Assembly: GCA_024234955.1 (NCBI GenBank)
Contig: JACKNK010000002.1
Coordinates: forward strand, 558,001 to 622,000
Source of the DNA: Gammaproteobacteria bacterium
GTDB taxonomy: Bacteria > Pseudomonadota > Gammaproteobacteria > JACKNK01
Length of the DNA stretch: 64,000 bases
Direction: 5' to 3'
In this document: one piece after another, positions 1-11,400 of the stretch
Layout of the letters: the number at the start of each line of letters is the position of its first letter
Position numbering within the stretch: the stretch's first letter is position 1
Program-made: the position numbers and the translations under genes
Notes under the pieces: model-generated
Seen by the model: the letters and a program-made list of their open reading frames with translations, nothing else
Database searches by the model: none
Told to the model about the DNA's origin: nothing

Positions 1-1
1 C

Positions 2-565
2 GACGCGTGCGCCCGAATCCGGCAGGCAGTCGATGCGGAAACCGCGCAGCGGGAAGCGCATACCCTGAAAGGCCTCGCCGGCAACATCGGCGCAACCGCG
101 CTCCAGGAAGTGGCCGCCGAGGTCGAGGCCGGGTACAGAAATTCAGAAGGAAACCGCGAGGATCGGCTGACACGGCTGGATCGACATCTGCGCGATGTGA
201 TGGACGCGCTGGCGGGCGGCTTGTCAGACCCCGACGCCACAGTGGTTCGCGATGCCCAAGGCGGCGGAAACGTCACGGCGTTGCTGGAACGTCTCCGCGA
301 ACGCCTGAGGGAAGATGATTCCGGGGCCGAGGACGTGGTAAGTGAATTGATGGCTGCGGTAGCCGGAACACCGCAAGTGGAAGCGGTTAAGGCGATTGCG
401 AATCAGGTGTCGGACTTTGAATTTGAGCTGGCACTCGACAGCCTCGCTCGATTCGAGCACGACTGGCGTAACTCCGCCGAGAACATGACCGGGGCCGGGG
501 AACGGCAGCTGGTGGATGTCGCGAAACTGGGATTGAACAACCCCGGCGTCCGCAGCGATGACTGA
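2..565 (+). CDS. C-terminal end of a hybrid histidine kinase (HPt domain plus tail module), 5' truncated by window edge
   Basis: The reading frame is open from base 2 to the TGA at 563-565, so the gene starts outside the window and only about 187 residues are seen. The fragment begins inside a histidine phosphotransfer (HPt) domain. The motif AHTLKGLAGNIGA contains the histidine that accepts phosphate from an upstream receiver. About 70 further residues (bases 269-480) form a leucine- and acid-rich helical tail that recurs after the HPt of the next three genes. The closest relatives are those downstream kinases, so the missing part is probably sensor, HisKA, HATPase and receiver domains, but that is inference. 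The stop overlaps the next start by 8 bp, implying translational coupling. The HPt assignment is secure; whether the protein is one giant kinase or a smaller HPt protein cannot be decided here. Confidence 0.85.
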   Translation, partial: DACARIRQAVDAETAQREAHTLKGLAGNIGATALQEVAAEVEAGYRNSEGNREDRLTRLDRHLRDVMDALAGGLSDPDATVVRDAQGGGNVTALLERLRERLREDDSGAEDVVSELMAAVAGTPQVEAVKAIANQVSDFEFELALDSLARFEHDWRNSAENMTGAGERQLVDVAKLGLNNPGVRSDD

Positions 566-3500
566 TGCCAGCGACCGCCTTCTGCGCACCATCCTCGATG
601 CGGCGCCAGACGTGATGATGCTCGTGGATGGTGGCGGAATCATCCGCGATTGCAATCGACGCGCCGCCGAGGTGCTGAGTTATTCGCACGAGGAACTCAT
701 CGGATTGTCTGTCGAAGCTCTTGTTACCGAAGCGAGTCGGGAGGCTCACAAGGCTTATCGCAGCGGTTATCAGGCGAACATGGAATCGCGCCCGATGGGG
801 CAAGGTCGGGATCTTGATGTGATTGCCAGAGATGGCAGCGAGGTGCCGATGGAGATCAGCCTGACGCCGCTCGATACGCCAAATGGGAAGCTGGTGCTTG
901 TGGCGATGCGTGATGTCAGTTTGCGTCACAAGCCCGAGCTTGCGAACGCCGAGACCGAGGCGTTGCGCGATCAGGTAAGCACCCTGGAGCAATTCAGTCG
1001 GTCCATCGCCGAGAAAGAGGCGCGCATCCGAGATTTGATGAGTGAAGTGAATGCGTGTGCCGAGTCGATGGGGGAAGCGCCTCCCTACAACATCGAGATG
1101 CCGCCGTTTCAGGCTGAAAGGCTCGATGCCGACACCGCAGATCGCAACACGCCGGACCGATTGGAGACCGATGAAGACAGTCTTGATGAAATCAAATCCG
1201 GGTTTGCGCGCATGCTCCGGGACGAACAGGTCCAGCAGTTGTTCGACGCCTTCTCCGAATCCGCCGGGATCGCGACGGCGATCATCGATCTGGATGGGAG
1301 CATCCTCATCGGATCGCGCTGGCAACGTTGCTGCACGGCTTTTCACCGCGTTGATGAGGCGTCCCGTGCGAACTGTATCGAGTCCGATACGGAGCTCGAG
1401 CTGAATCTGCAGGAAGGCAAGAACTTCGCCATCTACAAATGCAAGAACGGGATGACCGACTGCGCCTCCCCCATTTACGTGGAAGGTCATCACGTCGCCA
1501 ACGTGTTCATCGGCCAGTTTCATATCGATCTCCCGGACCTTGCGTTCTTTGCCGAGCAGGCCGATCGATTCCGTTTCGACCGGGAGTCCTACCTTGCCGC
1601 GATTCGGGAAGCCCCGGTGTTGTCCGAGCAGCGGCTTCCTTCCATCCTCAGTTTTCTGACCGGATTCGCGAAACTGATTGGCACCATGTCCGTGGATCAG
1701 CGCCGTGCCGAGAAGCTGGAGGCCGCAGCGCGTGGGCGTGCCGCCGATCTGCTTCAACAGCGCACCGAGGCATTGCGGCTTGCCGAGCAGGCCGAACGCG
1801 CCAGGAAGCAGCTCGAGCAACTCAAACTCGGACTGGAAGCGCAGGTGTCGGAACGTACGGAAGAATTGCGCCGGCGCGAGGCTGGTCTGGCACGAAACAA
1901 TCGGGACCTTGCCACCCTCACTCTGGTGAACGAGGCGGTCATGCAATCGGTGACGGAAGAGCAGCTCCTGTACGAGGTTTGCCGGTTGATCGTGGAGGCC
2001 AACGGCAAGCGCATGGCATGGATCGGGATGGCCGATTTCGGGGACGAAAAGCGCATCGATATCCTTAATCATTTCGGGTTCAACAAGGGATATCTGGATA
2101 CCCTCGAACTGAGTTGGGGCGGCGCCGAGCAGGACCTGGCCCCCGCTGGTATCGCCATTCGCAGCGGTCGCTACAAACTGTTTCGCGACATTGCGCACGA
2201 TCCGGGGTTTGCGCGTTGGCGCGACGCGGCGCTGGAACGTGAATACGCATCCGTGATTGCTGTGCCGATGAAGCAGCAGGGCGACGCCTTCGGTGTGATC
2301 AGCGTCTATGCGACCGATGTTGACGGTTTTGACGAGGAAGGCATAAAGACCTTGGAACGGGTTGCCGACAATGTGGCGCATGGCTTGCTGGCACTGCGTT
2401 CGGAAGCCGCGAGGAAGCGCATCGAGGAAGCGTTGGGAGAATCCGAGGAACGCAGTCGATTGCTACTGGAATCGGTTGGTGACGGCATCTTCGGCCTCGC
2501 CCTCAGCGGTGAGATTCAGTTTGCGAATCCGGCGGGCGCGCAGATGCTGGGTTGGGATGTCGATGACATCGTTGGACGTCCGGTCCTCGATCTGATCAAT
2601 CAAACGGTGCCACCCGCAAAGCGCGAGGCGGAAAGTGTGACCCCCATTCACCTAACGCTGACCCGGGGCGAACAGTTCTTTGTCGATGACGCGCATTTTC
2701 ACACCCGGGATGGCACGGCGTTCGACGTTGAGTACAACAGCATTCCGCTGGCCGGTGACGACGCCCTGGTTGGCGCCGTGCTGGTGTTTCGTGACATCAG
2801 TGAACGCAAGCGTGCCGAGGAACGCTTGCGCTTCACGCAGTACGTAGTAGATCGATTTCCAAGTACCGCTCTGTGGGTGTCACCCAAGGATGCGCACTTC
2901 GACTACGTCAACGAAATGGCCGTGACCTCACTGGGTTATAGCCAGCAGGAACTGATGAAAATGGGGGTCGCGGACATAGATCGATCCTTTCCAGTGGATA
3001 AGTGGGATGCGTGGGTGGAACATTTGCGTGCCAATCCCTTCGTCACTTTTGAAACCACCCAACGTCGTAAGGACGGACACGAATTCCCGGTGGAGGTGAC
3101 CACCTATCTGATGGCGTTTCAGGGTGAGGAGGAGATCGTCGCGTTCTGTACCGACATTACCGATCGCAAACGCGCCGAACAGGCCATGGAGGAAGCGCGT
3201 CAGGCTGCAGACGAGGCCAACAAGGCCAAGGGTGACTTCCTGGCCAACATGAGTCACGAAATTCGCACCCCGATGAACGCGATCATCGGCATGTCGCAAC
3301 TGGCGCTCAAGACCGAGCTGGATCGCAAGCAACGCAACTACGTCGAGAAGGTCAACCGGTCGGCGGAATCGCTGCTCGGCATCATCAACGACATCCTCGA
3401 TTTTTCGAAGATCGAGGCGGGCAAGATGGACATGGAGTCCATCCCGTTCAATCTCGAGGATGTGTTCGACAATCTGGGCAACCTGCTCGGCCTCAAGGCC

Positions 3501-5477
3501 GAGGACAAAGGCATCGAACTGTTATTCGACATGCCTGCCGATGTGCCCACCGCGTTGAGCGGCGATCCGTTACGTCTGGGCCAGGTGCTCATCAACCTCG
3601 GCAACAACGCCGTCAAGTTCACCGATCAGGGCGAGGTCGTGGTGCGCGTGCGGACGCGTGAGATCAGCGATGTCGAGGTGTTGCTGCACTTTTCGGTGGC
3701 CGATACCGGCATCGGCATGACGGCCGAGCAGCAGGCGCGCCTGTTCCAGTCCTTTTCCCAGGCGGATACCTCGACCACCCGCAAATACGGCGGGACCGGT
3801 CTGGGCCTGGCGATCTCGAAGAATCTCGCGGAAATGATGGGGGGTGAGATTTGGGTCGAGAGCAAACCCGGCGAAGGCAGCACATTCCAGTTCACTGCCC
3901 GCTTCCTACGACGCCATGAAGACGATGGCAAGAAGCAGGCGGCGACCCAGCTTCCGGAAGATCTCAAGGTGTTGGTTGTCGATGACAACGCCACCGCCAG
4001 AGAGATCATGGTGGCGATGCTCGACAGCCTGAAAATTGATAGCGACACCGCCAGCAACGGCAAGCAGGCGGTGGAGATGGCCGAGCGCGGCGAATACCGG
4101 ATCGTATTCATGGATTGGCGCATGCCGATCATGGACGGTTTTCAGGCCGCCGCCGAGTTGCGCAGGCGTTTGGGCGATGCGGTGCCAAGAGTGGTTCTGG
4201 TCACGGCTTATGGCCGCGAGGAAGCCCTCGAAAACGCCGGCGATGACGATCTCTCGGCGGTGCTCATTAAACCGGTTTCGTCTTCCACATTGCTGGACAC
4301 CATCCTGACGTCACTCGGGCAGGAAGGGTTGGTCCGACGGCGCTCGCACGATGCGGAGGCGGATGCCGCCGGTCATCGGGCGGCGTTAAATGGGGCGCGC
4401 ATATTGCTGGTCGAAGATAACGAGATCAATCAGGAACTGGCGACCGAACTGCTGGAGATGGCGCACATTACGGTGACCGTGGTGGGGGATGGGCGACAGG
4501 CACTCGACATTCTCGAGGCGTCGCCGGACGCATTCGATGGTGTGCTCATGGATTGCCAGATGCCGGTCCTGGACGGGTATGCAGCAACCCGGGAACTGCG
4601 GACACAGGAGCGATTCGCGAATCTCCCGGTGATCGCGATGACCGCGAACGCCATGGCAGGCGACCGTGAAAAGGTCCTGGACGCGGGAATGAACGATCAC
4701 ATCGCCAAGCCGATCAGCGTTGTGGATATGTTCGCGACCATGAGTCGTTGGATTCAGGTACCGGCAGATCGGCGCGTGTATGCATCCGAAGAGGTGGGTA
4801 GTGCAGTTCCAGGTGACGATGTTTGGGTCGATCTTCCCGGGAACCTGCCTGGAATTGATATGGATGCCGGCTTGGCACGGGTTGCGGGCAATCGTGCGCT
4901 GTACCGAAAGGTGTTAATCAAATACCGCGATAGCCAGCGCGCTTTCCTCAACGATTTTGCCGCCGCGCGCAGCGACTCGGATCCGAAAGCAGCAACGCGG
5001 GTGGCGCACACCGTGAAAGGGGTATCCGGAAATATCGGTGCGAGCGATGTTCAGGCAGCGGCGGCGGAACTTGAGCAAGCCTGTCGCAGGGGGGCGCCCG
5101 AGTCCGACCTGGATGCGCTTGCCGCGCACGTTGCCGAGCACCTTGCGGCGGTGCTCGCGGGCCTGGAAAGCTTGCAGGTCGCCCATTCTCGGGCCACTTC
5201 TTCGGCCCTGACGGATTCCGACCGGGATCGGGTGGACGAGCTGCTGAGTGCGTTACGCATTCTGCTTGAGGACGATGATTCCGAAGCGGGCGAGCTGGTG
5301 GATGAACTGCAATCGCTGCTTGTGGGGCGGGGATTGAACGACCCGTTGCGCCGGATGGTCGCTGCCATCAGTTCTTGGGACCTCGATACCGCGCTGGAAG
5401 CATTGTCGGATATGGATGCCGCCTGGGACCGATTGTCGGGATCGGATGAAGCGGATCGAGGGAGGCCGCCGTCATGA
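558..5477 (+). CDS. PAS/PocR/GAF hybrid sensor histidine kinase with two receivers and HPt
   Basis: This 1639-residue protein is a multi-step phosphorelay kinase with no evident signal peptide or membrane span, so it is probably cytoplasmic. In order it has a PAS domain (about 7-125), a PocR-type ligand-binding domain (about 217-375) with its cysteine pattern and a GQFHI end, a coiled coil (380-440) and a GAF domain (447-618). Two more PAS domains follow (632-755 and 756-875), then HisKA with phospho-acceptor His900 in MSHEIRTPMNAIIG and a HATPase domain (about 1003-1117) with a GTGLGLAIS box. Two receivers follow (Asp1186 and Asp1332), then HPt (His1484 in AHTVKGVSGNIGA) and the tail module (1550-1630). 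PocR domains are known to bind small organic ligands; the ligand here is unknown. The ATG at 558 overlaps the previous stop by 8 bp, and the stop overlaps the next gene by 4 bp. The GAF segment closely resembles that of the next kinase, suggesting duplication. Confidence 0.93.
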   Translation: MTDASDRLLRTILDAAPDVMMLVDGGGIIRDCNRRAAEVLSYSHEELIGLSVEALVTEASREAHKAYRSGYQANMESRPMGQGRDLDVIARDGSEVPMEISLTPLDTPNGKLVLVAMRDVSLRHKPELANAETEALRDQVSTLEQFSRSIAEKEARIRDLMSEVNACAESMGEAPPYNIEMPPFQAERLDADTADRNTPDRLETDEDSLDEIKSGFARMLRDEQVQQLFDAFSESAGIATAIIDLDGSILIGSRWQRCCTAFHRVDEASRANCIESDTELELNLQEGKNFAIYKCKNGMTDCASPIYVEGHHVANVFIGQFHIDLPDLAFFAEQADRFRFDRESYLAAIREAPVLSEQRLPSILSFLTGFAKLIGTMSVDQRRAEKLEAAARGRAADLLQQRTEALRLAEQAERARKQLEQLKLGLEAQVSERTEELRRREAGLARNNRDLATLTLVNEAVMQSVTEEQLLYEVCRLIVEANGKRMAWIGMADFGDEKRIDILNHFGFNKGYLDTLELSWGGAEQDLAPAGIAIRSGRYKLFRDIAHDPGFARWRDAALEREYASVIAVPMKQQGDAFGVISVYATDVDGFDEEGIKTLERVADNVAHGLLALRSEAARKRIEEALGESEERSRLLLESVGDGIFGLALSGEIQFANPAGAQMLGWDVDDIVGRPVLDLINQTVPPAKREAESVTPIHLTLTRGEQFFVDDAHFHTRDGTAFDVEYNSIPLAGDDALVGAVLVFRDISERKRAEERLRFTQYVVDRFPSTALWVSPKDAHFDYVNEMAVTSLGYSQQELMKMGVADIDRSFPVDKWDAWVEHLRANPFVTFETTQRRKDGHEFPVEVTTYLMAFQGEEEIVAFCTDITDRKRAEQAMEEARQAADEANKAKGDFLANMSHEIRTPMNAIIGMSQLALKTELDRKQRNYVEKVNRSAESLLGIINDILDFSKIEAGKMDMESIPFNLEDVFDNLGNLLGLKAEDKGIELLFDMPADVPTALSGDPLRLGQVLINLGNNAVKFTDQGEVVVRVRTREISDVEVLLHFSVADTGIGMTAEQQARLFQSFSQADTSTTRKYGGTGLGLAISKNLAEMMGGEIWVESKPGEGSTFQFTARFLRRHEDDGKKQAATQLPEDLKVLVVDDNATAREIMVAMLDSLKIDSDTASNGKQAVEMAERGEYRIVFMDWRMPIMDGFQAAAELRRRLGDAVPRVVLVTAYGREEALENAGDDDLSAVLIKPVSSSTLLDTILTSLGQEGLVRRRSHDAEADAAGHRAALNGARILLVEDNEINQELATELLEMAHITVTVVGDGRQALDILEASPDAFDGVLMDCQMPVLDGYAATRELRTQERFANLPVIAMTANAMAGDREKVLDAGMNDHIAKPISVVDMFATMSRWIQVPADRRVYASEEVGSAVPGDDVWVDLPGNLPGIDMDAGLARVAGNRALYRKVLIKYRDSQRAFLNDFAAARSDSDPKAATRVAHTVKGVSGNIGASDVQAAAAELEQACRRGAPESDLDALAAHVAEHLAAVLAGLESLQVAHSRATSSALTDSDRDRVDELLSALRILLEDDDSEAGELVDELQSLLVGRGLNDPLRRMVAAISSWDLDTALEALSDMDAAWDRLSGSDEADRGRPPS

Positions 5478-8400
5478 TGCCTGTACTGCGGCGATTCCAG
5501 GGGCTATTTGGCGTCCCGTTGCGGGCGATTTTGCTGTCCCTGCTCAGCCTGAGTGCCACGGCGCAGTCCGCCCCGGAGCGTATATCGATTGCCTACTGTG
5601 GCGATTGCGTGCCCTTCCAGTTCACCGACGAGGGCGGTCGGCCGGCCGGCATGATCATCGACCTGTGGCGCCTCTGGGAGAGGAATACCGGCATCGTTAT
5701 CGATTTCCATGCGGCGAATTGGAACGAGACCCTGAAACGGGTCGGCGACGGGCGCGATGCAGTGCATGCCGGCCTGTTTCATACCGACGCGCGGGATCGT
5801 TACCTCGATTTCGGCGATGTACTTGCGCGTACCGATACGCATGTGTTTCTGCACCAGTCTCTGCCGTCGATCGTCAACCTCAATGATCTGTCCGCGTATC
5901 GAATCGGGGTGCTTCAGGGCGATTACGTGGAAGACTTCCTGAAGTCGCACATTCCGCCGGATGCCGTGGTCGGTTATGCCGATTACGGCGCTATCGTCAC
6001 GGATCTCAAGCGCGGGCACTTGCGCGCCTTCGCCGCAGACACACCTACTGGGGTGCACTATCTCAAGCACGCTGGTCTGCTCGATGAATTCCGTCTCGAC
6101 CAGACGCAGCGTCTATACAGCAATGAATGGCGGGTGGCGGTTACTGAGGGCCGCAGTGATCTCCGGTCGATTATCGCGGACGGCATGGCCCACATAACCG
6201 ACGACGATCGTCTGGCGATCGAACGTCGTTGGGTCGATCTCAGTGACGTGGCCGGTGACGATACGGCGCTGATCATTTCCTTGGCGCGCGACGATCTACC
6301 CTTCGGGAAGATGACGGATCAGGGCACGGCGGTTGGGCTGTACGCCGATTACTGGCGGCTCTGGGCGAAGAAGACCGGAACGCGCATCCGTTTTGCATTT
6401 CGGGATTGGCAGGACTCGGTCGATGCGGTGCGCGACGGCATTGCGGACGTTCATGCTGGGATCTACAAGGATGATCTGTACGCCGACGGGCTGGAATTTG
6501 CCGAGCCGTACTATCAAGTGTCGGCGGCGCTGTATCGGCGCGCCGGAGACCAGCGTCTGGACGAGCCGGAGGAGCTTGCCGGCAAGCGCATCGGGGTCCC
6601 GGCACCGCTCGATCCTCAGCAATTGAAACGGTTTCATCCGACCCTGGAATTCATTGCCTTTCCGCATTACACGCAGGCCATCGCGGCGCTGAAGGCGAAT
6701 GAGATTCAGGCCATGGCCGGCGAAGAGCCGTCGATGGATTATTTCCTCAACCGAGAAGGGCTGCGCGGCGAGGTGGTGTCGTCGCGAATCCGTCTTTCCA
6801 CCCGCCCTCTGTACCCCGCAGTGAAGCAGGGCAACAAGGCGCTGTTGAAGAAATTGCGTGCGGGGATGAATGCCATCAGCCTCGACGAGCTGGCCGAAAT
6901 CGAAGCGCGTTGGGTGGTCGATCCACAGACCCATAACTTCAAGCGCCAAGCGGCGGCACACTACGATTTCCTCAAGACCCTTTCCGATAGTGAAAGAGCG
7001 TGGCTGGCGGCGCATCCGCGCATTCGCCTGGGTTCCGATATTGCGTGGGCCCCCTTCGAGTGGGTCGATAAGGGTCGTCTCGAGGGTTTGGGCGGGCAGT
7101 ATTTTCAGACCCTGTCGAAGTTGACCGGCCTGGCGTTCGAGGCCCCGCCGGTATTGTCCTGGGCCGAGATGCTCGATCGCGCCAAAGCCCAGCAGATCGA
7201 TGTTGTCACCCTGTTGCAAAAAACCTCGGAACGCGAGGCTTATCTGAGTTTCACCCAGCCTTATCTCAGCATTCCTCAGGTCATGGTGCGGCACGTCGAT
7301 TCGCGCTGGACAACACCGATCTCCGAGCTGCCAGCAGACGTGAAAATCGGTGTGGTCAACGGCTACGCAATCGAAGAGGTGCTGCGCAGCCGTGGTTTTG
7401 GCGATCGACTCGTGCGTTTCACCAATCTGGACGATGGCCTGACGGCGTTGACCCGGAAAGAGATCGAAGTGTTTGTGGGTAACCTGGCGTCGATCAATCA
7501 CGCGATCCGCATACGCGGCTTGAGCCAGGTCGAGGTGGTTGGCGATGTCGGTTTCAATCTGGATCTGGCGATCGGGGTGCGTAACGACTGGCCGGAGTTG
7601 GTGGGCATTCTCGACAAGGCCCTGGCTGCGATCACGCCGCAGGAACGCGACGCGCTGTATTACCGTGCCGGTCTGTTGTCGTCCGACATCCGGGATTTTC
7701 GCGGAAGAATCGGCGACAAGGAGGAAAGCGGCACCTCTTGGCCTGCCTTCCTCATTGCTGCCGGCGTGTTGTTTCTGACCCTGGTTCTGCTGTTCCTCTG
7801 GCTGCGTCGGAGCGACCCGGTCAAATTGTTCGGTTCCGGCCGCATCAGGGTGCTGGCGGGGGTCGTGGTCGCGATGCTGCTGATCTTGGTCGCCCTGATT
7901 GCTGCAGTGGGTTTAATGGTGGTGGAGCAACGGATTCGGGTCGCCGAGGGGGATGCGATCGACACTGTTCTGGGTACCACGCAATCGTCTTATCAGGCGT
8001 GGCTGGAGGGTTGGCGGTTCCGAGCCTCTGTGCTCGTCGGAGATCCCCAACTTCGGCGCCAGGTCGAACAGTTGCTCAAGGTCCCTGCCGATGTCTCAGC
8101 CCTTGCGTCGAATCCCGCCCAGGCTCGGATTCGGGAGCTGTTCGAGCATTATGCGGGGCGGGTCGGCGATATGGGTTTTTTCCTGATTTCACCGACCGAA
8201 ATCACCATTGGGTCGGATTCCGATGCGGATCTGGGAACTCGCAACCTCATCGCAGCATCGGCAGGAGAACGACTTGATCGAGCGTTCTTCGGCGAGACGG
8301 TGCTGGTACCACCGCTGATGACCGAACAGGGCAAGTCCGGCGATCCGGCTCGGTCCATCACCACGCGCGCCGCCATGTTCATAATCACTCCCTTGCGCAA

Positions 8401-11400
8401 CGATCGGGATGAAGTGATCGCGGTCCTGGCCCTTGGCATCAACCCGTATAAGGACTTCAGTTCTCTGGCCCAGGCAGGGCGAGTGGGAATGTCCGGTGAG
8501 AGCTATCTTGTCAATGATGCCGGGGCCTTGATTACCGCCAGTCGTTTTGAGGGCGATCTCACCAGACTGGGGCTTGTTCCCGCCGGGTATTCCAGTGTCC
8601 TGAACGTACTGGTGCGTGATCCCGGTCGATCTCTGGAGGCGATGACCCTAAATCCGTTCGAAAATGTGGCCGAATTTCCCCTGACCCAGGCTGTCAGTCA
8701 GTTGCTGAAACGTCGATCCGGCCGCGATGTGGAAGGGTATCGCGACTACCGTGGCGTTTTGGTGTTGGGAGCCTGGACCTGGGATGAGGCGCTTGGCGTT
8801 GGCCTTATCACCGAGATAGACGGGTCGGAAGTCCTGAGTACCTACCGGCTGTTCCGCAATATCGTGCTAGCGGTGGTCGGGACCACAGTTTTCCTAACCT
8901 TGATGTTGACGGGGTTGACCTACTTCTTTGGGCGCGCGGCGCATCGCAGCCTTACCGAGTCCAAGCAGGAGCTGGAGTCGCGGGTGACGGCCCGCACCGC
9001 CGAGCTGCAGGAACGCGAACAACGCATGTGGGACATGTATGACAATGCGCCCACCCCTTATGCGTCCATCGCACCAGGCGATGGTGCATTCCAGAAGCAC
9101 AACAAGGCGTTCGCGGGCTTGCTCCAACGGGAACGTGCGGAATTCGCCCATCTGCGCTGGGTGGACCTGGTTCCCGATGCCGAAGGTCCCGATGTGTTGG
9201 GTGAAGTGGGGGGCGGTGTGGCGTTGATGGATCGCGAGCTGCGGGTGCGACGTGCTGATGAGGAACGACTGCATGTGCTGCTCTCCGCCATTCCGGTCCG
9301 GAACGACGGCGATGCAGTGGATGAAATACGGCTCACCTTGATTGATGTGACCGAGCGCAAGGCCGCAGAGAAGCGCTTTGCGGCTCTGATGGAATCCGCC
9401 CCCGATGCGATGGTGGTGATCAATCGGGGTGGCGAACTGGTGCTGGTCAATTCCCAGGTAGAAAAGGTGTTTGGTTGGAGCCGACAGGAACTGCTCGGTA
9501 ATAAGATCGAAATGCTGCTGCCGGAATCCATCCGCAAGGCGCATGTCGGATTTCGGGAGAAATTCTTCGACGAGCCACATACCCGGCCAATGGGTGCTGG
9601 TCTGGAATTGACCGCCGTTCGTCGGGGTGGGGCGGAATTCCCCGTCGAGGTCAGTCTGAGTCCGATCCATACCGATGAGGAACTGTTGGTCGTCGCAGTG
9701 GCCCGCGACATCACCGAGCGCCGTGCGGCGGAAGAACGCCTGGCCCGGTCAAACCGGGACCTGGCCACACTTACCCTGGTGAACGAAGCGGTCATGCAGG
9801 CACTGACCGAGGAACAATTGTTGCACGATGTCTGCCGCATCTTGGTCGAGGCGAACGACAAACGTTTTGCCTGGATCGGTTACGAGCAGCGCGACGCCGA
9901 CAAGCGCATTCGCCAGATGGCCCGATATGGGTATGAGAAGGGCTTTCTCGCCGGCGTCCCCTACAGCTGGGCACAGAATAAGGCGCATCAGGGTCCGACC
10001 GGTCGGGCGATCCGCAGTGCGCACCATGAACTGGTAGCGGACGTCGCCAACGATCCGGATTACGTCCTTTGGCGTGATGCCGCCGTGGACCGCGATTATG
10101 GTTCGGTTCTGGCCGTGCCGCTGAGTCATCATGGCGATGCTTTTGGCGCGATCACGATCTACGCGGAAGACGCTCATGGCTTCGATGAGGACACCATACA
10201 GAGCCTGCAGCGGGTTGCCGATAACGTGGCCCACGGGGTGCAGGCGCTGCGCTCCGATCAATGCCGACTGGAGACCGAGAACGAGCGCCAGGAAGCCGAA
10301 GAACGCAGCCGCCTGCTGCTCGAATCGGTGGATGAGGGCATCTTCGGACTCGATGATGATGGTCGTGTCAGCTTTGTGAACCCGGCCGGTGCCCGAATGT
10401 TGGGCTGGGAGCCGGATGAGCTGATCGGTCGCCGCATGCATGCTCTGACGCATCACAGCCGTCCGAATGGATTGCGTTATCCGATCGAGGAATGCCCGAT
10501 GCATGACACGTACGTATCAGGCACCGCACACCATGTGGACGATGAAGTGCTGTGGCGCAAGGACGGCAGTTCCTTCGCGGTGGAATATCACAGCCTGCCA
10601 ATGCGCAAGGCCGGAAGGCTGGTGGGTGCGGTCATCACCTATCGGGACGTTTCGGCGCTCAAACGGCTTGCGGAAGAACTTCGGGTCGCCAAGGAGCAGG
10701 CGGACGCAGCCAATGCCGCCAAGGGCAGTTTCCTGGCCAATATGAGCCATGAAATCCGCACTCCGATGAACGCCATCATTGGCCTGTCGCATCTGGCTCT
10801 GGGGACCGAGCTGAATCGCAAACAGCAGGACTATCTCACCAAGATCTACGGCTCGGCTCAGAATCTCCTGGGCATCATCAACGACATCCTCGATTTTTCG
10901 AAAATCGAGGCGGGCAAGCTGGACATGGAGTCCGTCGATTTCGATCTTCAACAGGAACTGGACAATATCGCTTCCATCGTTGGCATCAAGGCGGGTGAGA
11001 AGTCCCTGGAATTTCTGGTCGATCACCCGCTCGATCTGCCGATGTCGCTCAGTGGCGACCCGCTGCGCCTGAGTCAGGTAATCATCAATCTCGCCAACAA
11101 CTCGGTGAAATTCACCGACGAAGGTAGTGTCACCGTCCGCATTCGGCTTGTTGAGGAGGATGAAGACGGTTATCGAATGCGTTTCGAGGTGATCGATACC
11201 GGTATCGGTATGACCGACGAGCAGCGCGGACGCCTGTTCAAGGCCTTTTCGCAGGCCGACGCATCGACCACACGCAAGTACGGCGGTACCGGTTTGGGAT
11301 TGACGATCTCCCAACGGCTTGTGGAGATGATGGACGGGGAAATTGGCGTCGATTCGGTGCCGGGAGAGGGCTCTACGTTCTGGTTTACGGCGCGCTTTGG

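Noticed and set aside
387..2381. 664-codon open frame on the minus strand opposite the first complete kinase
   Set aside because: It is antisense to clear PAS, PocR and GAF domains, has no recognisable domain or start site, and is explained by high GC content in third positions.
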